From NCBI RefSeq assembly GCF_002770725.1, contig NZ_NQVN01000027.1, forward strand, positions 1 through 62,408: a stretch of 62,408 nt of DNA. The letters run 5' to 3'. A model generated the notes under the pieces. The model ran no database searches, had not been told where the DNA came from, and was given only the letters and a program-made list of their open reading frames with translations. Source of the stretch: Pleomorphomonas carboxyditropha. GTDB taxonomy: Bacteria; Pseudomonadota; Alphaproteobacteria; Rhizobiales; Pleomorphomonadaceae. The first letter of the stretch is position 1. Every line of letters starts with the position of its first letter. Shown piece after piece: positions 16,381-24,048 of this stretch. Made by a program: the position numbers and the translations under genes.

Positions 16381-17373
16381 TCAGCCGGTGCCGCGGGCGA
16401 TGAAGCGGGTGGGAATGTCGAGCCCGGCGGCCGGGAACTCCTCCGGCGCCCCGAGATAGGCGAGGATGCCGGCGACCAGCGCCGAGCGATCGAAGCCGAC
16501 GCTGGAAATGTCGTAGGCGGCGAAATTGCCCTTGTCGACGGCGTCGAAGCCATAGAGCAGGTAGTCGGCGGGCGGCCGCCGGCCCGCGCGGGCCAGGCCG
16601 TCCATCACCCCCATCGCCATGGAATCCGAGGTGCAGAACACGGCCTCCGGCATCGCCACGGCGATCACCGCCGCCGCCTTGACGCCGGAGCCATAGGAAT
16701 AGTCGCCGCCCACCTCGGAGAGAAGGCGGACGCCGGCGGCGGCGCAGGCCGACCGATAGGCGGCGATCCGCGCTTCCTCGACCAGCGAGCTCACGCGCCC
16801 GGTGACCAGCACGGCGCTGCCGACGCCGCGGCCGCGGGCGTGCCGCACCAGCTCGTCGATGCCGCTCTGCTCGTCGATGCGGATGCGGGCGCTTTCGGCG
16901 TCGAAGCGGCCGTTCAGCATCAGCACGTTGTCGCTGTGGAACAGGGCGCGTACCTCGCCGGCGTCGGCGAAGTCGGAGAACACCAGCGCGGCGTGCACGT
17001 GGTAGCTCAGCGAATTGCGCAGGAAATCGTCGATGCGCTTGGTGCGGCCGACGCGGATCAGGATCGCCTGCTTGCCGAGCGACTGGATGGCGTCGAGCAG
17101 CGGATCGAACAGGTCGAGGTCGGAGAGGTCGCTGAGATAGTTGATGATGACCGCGACGAGGTCGATCGACTTGGTGGCGAGGCCGCGCGCCAGGGGGTTC
17201 TGGTGATAACCGAGCTCGGCCGCCGCCTTCAGCACCCGCTCCTTCTTTTCGAGCGACACCGGCCGGCGGCTCGGCGACAGGGCGCGCGACACGATGGCCG
17301 GCGCCACGCCGGCCGCGCGCGCCACGTCGGCGATCGTCGGTCGCTTGCCCTCACGAGGCGGCTTTTCGGTCAT
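16381..17373 (-). CDS. LacI-family transcriptional regulator
   Basis: 330 residues from ATG 17373 (the frame opens at a TTG nine bases earlier). A canonical LacI helix-turn-helix (TIADVARAAGVAPAIVSRALS, about residues 13-32) and a hinge helix with NPLARGLAT are followed by the sugar-type effector domain. It converges on the amino-acid-type importer operon, whose promoter carries a consensus LacI operator, so it is the likely repressor. LacI-family effectors are usually sugars or nucleosides. Control of an amino-acid-type transporter therefore hints that the substrate is a glycosylated or Amadori-type amino acid (inference). Confidence 0.87.
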   Translation of the reverse strand: MTEKPPREGKRPTIADVARAAGVAPAIVSRALSPSRRPVSLEKKERVLKAAAELGYHQNPLARGLATKSIDLVAVIINYLSDLSDLDLFDPLLDAIQSLGKQAILIRVGRTKRIDDFLRNSLSYHVHAALVFSDFADAGEVRALFHSDNVLMLNGRFDAESARIRIDEQSGIDELVRHARGRGVGSAVLVTGRVSSLVEEARIAAYRSACAAAGVRLLSEVGGDYSYGSGVKAAAVIAVAMPEAVFCTSDSMAMGVMDGLARAGRRPPADYLLYGFDAVDKGNFAAYDISSVGFDRSALVAGILAYLGAPEEFPAAGLDIPTRFIARGTG

Positions 17374-17503
17374 GGTCGGCAAGGTCCGTTCCGGAAGGGA
17401 TGCGAGGGCTTATCGCATGATTGGCGGCACGGTGGAAAGCGTCGTTGCGCCCCATATCCGCCGGCCGACCGGCGATCGGTCACGGACCGGACGACTGGGG
17501 GTG

Positions 17504-17520
17504 GTGAACCGATATTTCAC
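17504..17520. promoter_or_regulatory. inverted repeat between LacI gene and 17560 gene
   Basis: GTGAA-N7-TTCAC lies in the 186-bp divergent gap. It could be an autoregulatory site for the LacI gene or an operator for the downstream gene. It does not match the even-spaced LacI consensus. Confidence 0.3.
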
Positions 17521-17559
17521 TCTTTTCTGGAACCATGCGGTCAAGACAGGAGTAGCAGC

Positions 17560-19242
17560 GTGAATTCCGACGGTATGTCCCGCCGACCCGACCTGCGCGC
17601 AATATCCGATCAGTTCGAGGCCGCCCGCTCGCGGATCGAGGACCGCTTCGTCGAGGGCGGCAAGGCGCTGATGGCCGCCCACGACATCGTCGCGCGCCTT
17701 CTCGCGGCGATCGACGGCATCACCGGCGCGCTCGACGACCACGCCTGCGACGAGGCCGCCGCCCGGCTGACCGCCACGCTGCAAGGCCTCACCGATCTCA
17801 TGGAAAGCCAGGCCGCCGCCGGGCAGCGCCTCGCGTCGATCCTCGCCGACGGCGAAGCGATCACCCCGCGCACCCGCGACATGCAGCGCTCGCTGCGCTA
17901 TCTCACCACCTGCGCCATGGAAACCCGCATCGCCGGCGCCGGCGTTGCCGAATTCGCCCAGTTCGCCGACGACGTCGACAAATACGTGGGATCGGCGATC
18001 GGCCAGATCGACGTTTTCGCCGCGAAGGTCGGCGAACTGAGCGCCCAGCTCGCCGCGGCCTGCGCCGGCGGCAAAGGCACCGGCCTCGAGGCGCAGGTGT
18101 CGGCCGTTTCATCCACCTTGACGGACGCGCTCGACGCGGTGGTCAGCCGCCGTGCCAGCCTCAGGCGGCTCGCCGCCGGCACAGCCGACGTCGCCAGATC
18201 GGTGCAGGACAAGGTCGGCAAAGTGCTGTCGGCGCTGCAAATCGGCGATGTCGCCCGGCAGCGGATCGAGCATGTGCAGGCCGGCATCGCCATCCTGCTC
18301 GACGAGCTCGCCCGCTGCGATTCGGAACGGCGGGCAGAGGCGCTCACCCGGGCCGCCGTCCGGCTGCTGGCCGCCCAGACCTCGGCGCTGATCAAGGACT
18401 TCACCGAACAGACGCACGTGGTCGTCGCCTCCATCGAGGGACTGGCCGGCGAGGCGGAGCGCGTGCTGGCGCTGAACGGCAAGGCGGGCCGCGGCGGCGG
18501 CGAAACCATGCAGGCGATCGAGGAGGGCGTCAGCCTCGCGCGCAGCGTGGTCGGCGACATCGAACGATCGGGCGCGCTCGCGGCGGCCGCCTATGCCGCC
18601 ACCAGCCAGGTCGCCAGCGAACTGCTCAGCAACATGGGCAACATCGGCAACATCCGCAGCGTTCGCGACGACATCCGTTGCCTTGCCATCAACGCCTACC
18701 TCCGCAGCAACCGCCTGGGAGCGAAGGGCCGCGCCGTCGGCGTGGTGGCGGCCGAGATGAACACCTATGCGGCAAGGCTCGGCGTCGCCGCCGAGGACAT
18801 TCTGCAACGCCTGTCGGCGATGCGGGAGACGGCGGCCGGCATCGATGCCGAGGATGGAGAGCGCCGGGTCGACATCGTCGGCGAGATCGACGGCGCCGTC
18901 GCCACCCTGCGCGAGGCCAGCCAGCGCACCAACCATCACCTCGGAGAGGCGGCGGAAAGCGGCAATGCCATTGCCGAACGCATCGGCCACATCGCCCGCG
19001 ACATCGACTTCGCCAAGGACCTCGGCGAGCATCTGGAGACCTGCCGCCGGCTGTTCGGCAGCGACGACCATCCCGGCCCGGCGGAGGACGCCGGGGCGCA
19101 CGCCGGCTTCGCCGAGCGGCTGCTCGCCGTCTACACCATGGCGGCGGAGCGCGATATTCACCGGGCGATCCTCGGGGCCGGCAACGCGCCGGCGCCGGCC
19201 GCGCCGGCGAACGACGACCTGTTCGACGACGTGCTGTTCTGA
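17560..19242 (+). CDS. soluble coiled-coil protein with a degenerate chemoreceptor signalling hairpin
   Basis: 560 residues from GTG 17560, behind ACAGGAGT. It is almost entirely Ala/Glu/Arg-rich helix with heptad character and no membrane segment or signal peptide. Two landmarks stand out. LQIGDVARQRIEHVQ (about residues 226-240) is a motif of MCP-like proteins in proteobacteria. Further on, IRCLAINAYLRSNRLG followed by GRAVGVVAAEMNTYAARLG resembles the chemoreceptor hairpin tip (IxLLALNAAIEAARAGExGRGFAVVA) but has lost the conserved Glu-Ala-Ala-Arg-Ala core. CheA/CheW contact is therefore doubtful. The C-terminus is a low-complexity tail ending in acidic/Phe residues. A cytoplasmic sensory or scaffolding role is possible; the function is unknown. 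Confidence 0.7.
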   Translation: MNSDGMSRRPDLRAISDQFEAARSRIEDRFVEGGKALMAAHDIVARLLAAIDGITGALDDHACDEAAARLTATLQGLTDLMESQAAAGQRLASILADGEAITPRTRDMQRSLRYLTTCAMETRIAGAGVAEFAQFADDVDKYVGSAIGQIDVFAAKVGELSAQLAAACAGGKGTGLEAQVSAVSSTLTDALDAVVSRRASLRRLAAGTADVARSVQDKVGKVLSALQIGDVARQRIEHVQAGIAILLDELARCDSERRAEALTRAAVRLLAAQTSALIKDFTEQTHVVVASIEGLAGEAERVLALNGKAGRGGGETMQAIEEGVSLARSVVGDIERSGALAAAAYAATSQVASELLSNMGNIGNIRSVRDDIRCLAINAYLRSNRLGAKGRAVGVVAAEMNTYAARLGVAAEDILQRLSAMRETAAGIDAEDGERRVDIVGEIDGAVATLREASQRTNHHLGEAAESGNAIAERIGHIARDIDFAKDLGEHLETCRRLFGSDDHPGPAEDAGAHAGFAERLLAVYTMAAERDIHRAILGAGNAPAPAAPANDDLFDDVLF

Positions 19243-19366
19243 GCCTGCCGCCGGTCGGCTTGCCGTGGATTGGTCGAAGCGCGGACATGACGGGCGGCGC
19301 GCGCCCTCCTATAATCCCTCCGAGGAAGACGCGGCCCGAGGCGGACCGCTGCAGATTTTTGTGTGC

Positions 19367-19407
19367 GCATCGGACCGAAAGCCGGATTCCACTTTTCGGT
19401 CCGATGC
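19367..19407. repeat. palindromic intergenic repeat, copy 1
   Basis: Perfect 14-bp arms GCATCGGACCGAAA and TTTCGGTCCGATGC around a 13-base centre containing GGATTCC. Related copies occur at 28542-28586 and, half-decayed, at 21143-21170. It probably folds as RNA and DNA like other REP-type elements. Confidence 0.85.
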
Positions 19408-19427
19408 TTCAGCGACCGGAGAGGAAA

Positions 19428-20378
19428 ATGAAAAAGCGCCCGCTCGGCAAAACCGGCTTCGATATCGCGCCGCTGGTATTCGGCGGCAACGTCTTCGGCT
19501 GGACCATCGACGAGAAGGCCAGCTTCGACGTGCTGGACGCCTTCGTCGACCACGGCTTCGATGCCATCGACACCGCCGACGCCTATTCCCGCTGGAAGCC
19601 CGGCAATCAGGGCGGCGAATCCGAGACGATCATCGGCCGCTGGCTGAAGGCGCGGCCGGGCGTCCGCGACAAGCTGAAGATCTTCACCAAGGTCGGCTCC
19701 GACCTCGGCCGGCCCGGCGAGAAGGGCCTCGCCGAGACATGGATCCTGCAGGCGATCGACCGGTCGCTTGCCCGGCTCGGCATCGATCAGGTCGACCTTT
19801 ACTTCTCCCACTGGCCGGACGACACCCCCTACGAGGAAACGCTCGGCGCCTACGACAAGCTGATCAAGGCGGGCAAGGTGCGGGCCATCGGCGTTTCCAA
19901 CGTCAACGCCGAGCAGCTCGGGGCGGCGCTCGCCGTGTCGCGAGAGCGGCACCTGCCGGCCTATCAGGTGCTTCAGCCCAACTACAGCCTCGCCGAGCGG
20001 AGCCAGTTCGACGGCGCGCTGCGCGACCTGTGCATGCACGAGGACATCGGCGTCGTTTCCTACTACAGCCTCGCCTCGGGCTTCCTCTCCGGCAAGTATC
20101 GGTCCGCCGCCGACCTCGAGGGCAGCAGCCGGGCGGGCGGCGTCGAGAAATACATGAACGAGCGCGGCTTCAGGATTCTCGCGGCGCTCGACCAGGTGGC
20201 CGAAACCCACCACGCCAAGCCGGCCGAGGTGGCGCTCGCCTGGCTGATGGCGCGGCCGGGCATCACGGCGCCGATCGCCAGTGCCACCAAGGTGCCGCAC
20301 GTCGAGAGCTTCGCCCGCGCGGCGACGCTGCACATGACGCCGGCCGAGATCGAGCTGCTGGACAAGGCGAGCGCCTGA
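19428..20378 (+). CDS. aldo/keto reductase
   Basis: 316 residues from ATG 19428 behind GAGAGGAAA. TIM-barrel aldo/keto reductase with the catalytic set visible: Asp and Tyr in AIDTADAYSRW, Lys in KIFTKVG, His in LYFSHWPDD. The C-terminal part has ALAWLMARPGITAPIASA, where the cofactor phosphate-binding loop usually lies. It reduces an aldehyde or ketone with NADPH. It converges with deoC across a shared terminator, and no operon partner reveals the substrate. Confidence 0.88.
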   Translation: MKKRPLGKTGFDIAPLVFGGNVFGWTIDEKASFDVLDAFVDHGFDAIDTADAYSRWKPGNQGGESETIIGRWLKARPGVRDKLKIFTKVGSDLGRPGEKGLAETWILQAIDRSLARLGIDQVDLYFSHWPDDTPYEETLGAYDKLIKAGKVRAIGVSNVNAEQLGAALAVSRERHLPAYQVLQPNYSLAERSQFDGALRDLCMHEDIGVVSYYSLASGFLSGKYRSAADLEGSSRAGGVEKYMNERGFRILAALDQVAETHHAKPAEVALAWLMARPGITAPIASATKVPHVESFARAATLHMTPAEIELLDKASA

Positions 20379-20396
20379 GCCGCCGTTGCATGAGGG

Positions 20397-20435
20397 AATG
20401 CCGCGACGCCCCGGCCGGGCGGCGCGGCATTTTTT
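20397..20435. terminator. bidirectional terminator between aldo/keto reductase and deoC
   Basis: AATGCCGCG pairs with CGCGGCATT (9 bp), continues past one mismatch with CGCC/GGCG, and is followed by a run of T's on the + strand. It separates two convergent genes. Confidence 0.75.
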
Positions 20436-20444
20436 CCGCCGGTC

Positions 20445-21119
20445 TCACGCTCCGAAATGCGCTTCCCGCATCAGCGCGGTGCCGCGGCTGGTGCCGATGC
20501 GGCTCGCCCCGGCCCCGACCATCGCCATGGCCTCGGCAAACGAGCGGATGCCGCCGGATGCCTTGACGCCGATGTCCGGCCGCACCGTGCGGCGGATCAG
20601 GGCCACCGCTTCGACGGTGGCGCCCTTCTGGGTGAAGCCGGTGGAGGTCTTCACGAAATCGGCGCCCGCCGCCTCGGCGGCGAGCGAGGCGGCGACGATT
20701 TCCGCGTCGGTCAGGAGAGCCGTCTCGAGGATCACCTTGAGCAGCGCCGTCCCGCAAGCGGCCTTGAGCGCGGCGACCTCCTCGCCGACCGGGCCGGCGC
20801 CGACGCTCTTCAGCGTGCCGATGGAGATCACCATGTCCACCTCGGCGGCGCCCTCGGCGACCACCCATTCCACCTCGCGGCGCTTGACGTCGGTGGACGT
20901 CGCGCCGAGCGGGAAACCCACCACCGAGCACGCCTTCACCGGCGAACCGCCGAGGGCCGCCGCGACGCGCGGGATATTGAGCGGATTGACGCAGACGGAG
21001 GCGAAGCTCCACTGCAACGCCTCGGCGCAGAACTGCTCGACGTCGGCCTCGGTGGCATCCGGGCGCAGGATCGTATGGTCGATGATGGCGGCGAGCGCCG
21101 CCGACGAGGTGATGGACAT
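20445..21119 (-). CDS. deoC: deoxyribose-phosphate aldolase
   Basis: 224 residues from ATG 21119, which has GGGAGG just upstream; the longer frame to 21248 is not supported by a ribosome-binding site. DeoC hallmarks: IDHTILRPDATEADV at the N-terminus, VCVNPLNIPRV, VVGFPLGA, the Schiff-base lysine in DFVKTSTGF and the second lysine in GVKASGGIRSF. It cleaves 2-deoxyribose-5-phosphate to glyceraldehyde-3-phosphate and acetaldehyde in nucleoside salvage. It stands alone here, without deoA or deoD. Confidence 0.95.
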   Translation of the reverse strand: MSITSSAALAAIIDHTILRPDATEADVEQFCAEALQWSFASVCVNPLNIPRVAAALGGSPVKACSVVGFPLGATSTDVKRREVEWVVAEGAAEVDMVISIGTLKSVGAGPVGEEVAALKAACGTALLKVILETALLTDAEIVAASLAAEAAGADFVKTSTGFTQKGATVEAVALIRRTVRPDIGVKASGGIRSFAEAMAMVGAGASRIGTSRGTALMREAHFGA

Positions 21120-21142
21120 CGTGCCTCCCATCGTTGCGCCAG

Positions 21143-21170
21143 AGCATCGGACCGGAAAGCGGATCCGCCT
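21143..21170. repeat. palindromic intergenic repeat, degenerate copy
   Basis: GCATCGGACC-GGAAAGCGGATCC matches the left half and centre of the repeat at 19367-19407 and 28542-28586, but the right arm is no longer recognisable. It lies just upstream of deoC. Confidence 0.5.
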
Positions 21171-21263
21171 TGCGGCGAAATCCACGCGACCATTCCCGCG
21201 TTTGGTAGCACGCTTTCGGCCTCCGTCCCAGACGGGTCCGGACGGCATCGCCGCGGCCGGTGC

Positions 21264-23513
21264 TCAGGCGGCGGCGCCGGCGTTGGCCCGGATGTAGTCG
21301 AGGCACGGTCCGCTGCCGAGCGGCCGGGAAAAAAGATAGCCCTGGAAGCGGCCGCAGCCGAGATCGATGAACCGCGGCAATTGCTCGGGTTGCTCGATCC
21401 CCTCCACCACCGCCCTGAGACCGAGGGTGCGGCTGAGCGCGACGATCGACCGGATCACGTGCTCGTTGAGGTCGCCCTGGCTGGTGAAGGTGAGGGAGCG
21501 GTCGATCTTCAGCGTGTCGAGCGGCAGCTCGCGCAGGTAGTGCAGCGAGGTGTGGCCCATGCCGAAATCGTCGAGCGCGATGCGGACGCCGGCGTTGCGC
21601 AGCCGCAGCAGGGCGCCGAGAGCCTGGACGGCCGGCGCAAGCGACGTCGATTCGGTGATCTCGAGTTCGAGAAGGCTGGGCTTGAGCCCTTCCTCGGCGA
21701 GAATCCGGAAGATCGTCCGGTCGAAGTCGGCCGCCTGCAACTGGCGTGGCGACACGTTGACCGAGACGATGAGGTCCGAGGGTACGGCGTCGCCCCAGGC
21801 GGCGCGCTGCCGGCAGGCCATGCGCAGCACCCGCTCGCCCAGCCGGTCGACGACGCCCATGTCCTCGGCCAGCGCCACCGTCACCGACGGCGGAATGGGG
21901 CCGTAGATCTCGTGATCCCAGCGCAGCAGCGCCTCGACGCCGAACACCCGCTGCTCGTCGACGCAGACCTGCGGCTGATATTGAAGATAGATCTGGTCCG
22001 CCGCTCCGAGCGCCTCGCCGAGGTCGCTGGCCAGCGCGCCGGCGAAGCGCCCGGCCGGGCCGGGCAGGCCGATCAGCCGATAGCCCTGCACCGCCTCATC
22101 GGCCTCCGAGGCGTCGAGCAGCGTCTTCATCGCCTCGGCATTGGCGGCGCGTCGCAGCCGGGCGGCGATGCGCACGAAGGGCAGGTAGATGAGGGTGCCG
22201 GTCGCCAGCGCCATGAGCTGCACCACGGTCCCGGCCGACGAGCCGGTGGCCAGATAGCCGCTGACGAGGGGCGGCATGGTCCAGGGAACCGCCTGGCCGG
22301 CGACGGGCACGAAGCCGACGATCGTCGCGAAATAGCCGAGCAGCGACAGGACGACGGGGGTGAGGATGAAGGGAACGGCGTAGATCGGGTTGAGGATCAG
22401 CGGCAGGCCGAACACCAGGGGCTCGTTGACGTTGATCAGCGCCGGCAGCAGCGACAGCCAGGCGAGGCGGCGGGCCGACGGTTCGCGATCGGCGAACAGC
22501 AGGGCGACGATCAGGCAGAGGGTCGAACCGGAGCCGCCGAGGCCGGCGTAGACCGAAAAGAAGTTCCAGGTGACGACGCCGGCCGGCCCGCCCGCGTGGC
22601 CACCGGCCGACGCGACGATCCGTTCCAGCACCGGCCCCATCATGTTGGCCCCGTGCCCGCCGAGGAACCAGATCACCTGGCTCATCAGCGAGTAGCCGGC
22701 AACGAGCGGCGCCGATGGTTCGGCGTTGGCGAAGGGGGCCGACAGGGCGGCCGACAGGGCGGTCGTCAGGTCGGCGCCGCCGAGCCCGACCTGCGCCTGC
22801 CGGATCAGCGCGAAGACGGCGACCGTGGCGGCGGCGGCCGGCAATATGGAGAGCAGGTCGCCGACCAGCGGATCGGCGCCGAATCCGCGCAGCCGGAGGC
22901 GGAACCGCGGGCGCCGGGCGAGAAACAGAAACAGGCCGCTCGCGCCGGCCGCGACAACCAGCGCCGCCGGCAAGCCGCGTGCCGACGACAGCGCCTCCTT
23001 CCAGCCGTCCAGCGTGTCGGGAGCCACCACGATGAAGAAGCACGACAGCGCCACCACGGCGGCGCTTACCGGGTTGACCGGGTGGGGATCGGCACGCCTG
23101 CCCGTCTCGGCGGCCAGCGAATAGGAGAAGCCGATCACCGCCACCAGCGCCACAAGGCCGAAGGTGGCGCCGACGATGGCGCCGCAGACGGCGCGTACCA
23201 CCTCGATCAGTTCGGCCGGGAACGCGACGGCGAAGGGAAACGAGGCCAAGGCGTCGATGAAGTGGGCGAAGGCGCCGACCAGCACCAACGGCAGCGACAG
23301 CAGCAGGGCGCGCCGCAGGGCGGTCATCGGCGGCCAGGCGGCAAAGCGCCCCATCATCTCGATGACCGGCAAGGATTGACGGCCGGGCGACCGAGTATTG
23401 TCAGGTCCGGGGACGGCCGACGCCGATGCCGCGCCCGGTTGTGTCTCCGCTGATCGGACTTGTTTCTCGCCTGCGATCGGCTCAACTGCCATGACTATCG
23501 CCCGCCCTGTCAC
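21264..23513 (-). CDS. PTS EIIC-like membrane sensor fused to an EAL c-di-GMP phosphodiesterase
   Basis: 749 residues from GTG 23513 (GGGGGAGAA about 10 bases upstream); ATG 23492 is the alternative. Residues about 50-470 form a cellobiose/chitobiose-type EIIC with ~10 membrane segments. The sugar-binding motifs are kept: GGHGANMMG (His) and INVNEPLVFGLP (Glu). The C-terminal EAL domain has the full active set: EALLRW, VSVNVSPRQL, LELEITES, DDFG, LKIDRSL, EGIEQPEQL and FQGYLF. It should hydrolyse c-di-GMP at the inner face of the membrane under control of a sugar bound by the EIIC part. No EIIA, EIIB, HPr or EI gene is near, so a sensor role is more likely than phosphotransfer uptake. Confidence 0.88.
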   Translation of the reverse strand: MTGRAIVMAVEPIAGEKQVRSAETQPGAASASAVPGPDNTRSPGRQSLPVIEMMGRFAAWPPMTALRRALLLSLPLVLVGAFAHFIDALASFPFAVAFPAELIEVVRAVCGAIVGATFGLVALVAVIGFSYSLAAETGRRADPHPVNPVSAAVVALSCFFIVVAPDTLDGWKEALSSARGLPAALVVAAGASGLFLFLARRPRFRLRLRGFGADPLVGDLLSILPAAAATVAVFALIRQAQVGLGGADLTTALSAALSAPFANAEPSAPLVAGYSLMSQVIWFLGGHGANMMGPVLERIVASAGGHAGGPAGVVTWNFFSVYAGLGGSGSTLCLIVALLFADREPSARRLAWLSLLPALINVNEPLVFGLPLILNPIYAVPFILTPVVLSLLGYFATIVGFVPVAGQAVPWTMPPLVSGYLATGSSAGTVVQLMALATGTLIYLPFVRIAARLRRAANAEAMKTLLDASEADEAVQGYRLIGLPGPAGRFAGALASDLGEALGAADQIYLQYQPQVCVDEQRVFGVEALLRWDHEIYGPIPPSVTVALAEDMGVVDRLGERVLRMACRQRAAWGDAVPSDLIVSVNVSPRQLQAADFDRTIFRILAEEGLKPSLLELEITESTSLAPAVQALGALLRLRNAGVRIALDDFGMGHTSLHYLRELPLDTLKIDRSLTFTSQGDLNEHVIRSIVALSRTLGLRAVVEGIEQPEQLPRFIDLGCGRFQGYLFSRPLGSGPCLDYIRANAGAAA

Positions 23514-23909
23514 GCTGCTGCTGTCATTCTCCCCCGACAGCTTTCCGGGGTCGCATCCTTGACCAAAAACGTTGCCGAAATACTGAATGGGTAGTCGAAG
23601 GCCGTTATTGTTCAACGAAAACGAGCATTCCGGCGATGTTGGCCGGGCCGCATCCGAGGCTGAAACGCTTCACGGAAGGAAAACCGTCATTTTCCGGAGA
23701 ATTCCGCCTTTCGGGCGCCCGCCGCACGGCGCGCGGCGATATCCGCCGTTCATCTCATTGGCGCAAAACGATGTTCCACCGGTGGGCGCAAGCCGCGCGG
23801 CGACAATCTGCATAACGAGGCTTTCGGCGAGATCTTGAAGTTAAGGTTATTGATAGGTTGCCGGCGTAGCCTTGAAATCGACTGTGGCGCTCGCAACGGT
23901 GCCATATTA

Positions 23910-23924
23910 TTAACGTATGGTTGA
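23910..23924. promoter_or_regulatory. CtrA-like half-perfect site in the gap upstream of the histidine kinase
   Basis: TTAA-N7-TTGA differs by one base from the alphaproteobacterial CtrA consensus TTAA-N7-TTAA. It lies in the A+T-richer part of the 535-bp divergent gap (23514-24048), 125 bp before the kinase start. I see no gene in that gap. Confidence 0.35.
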
Positions 23925-24048
23925 CTGAAGAAGCTATACGGGCCGGCTTTTCATTATTCGGCCCGGTCGATCGGTCGGATACGGCGGATTCAGGATGCCG
24001 ATGCCGGCGATCGGGATGCCCCGGTGTCGGGCAAGGTGGAGACGCGAC

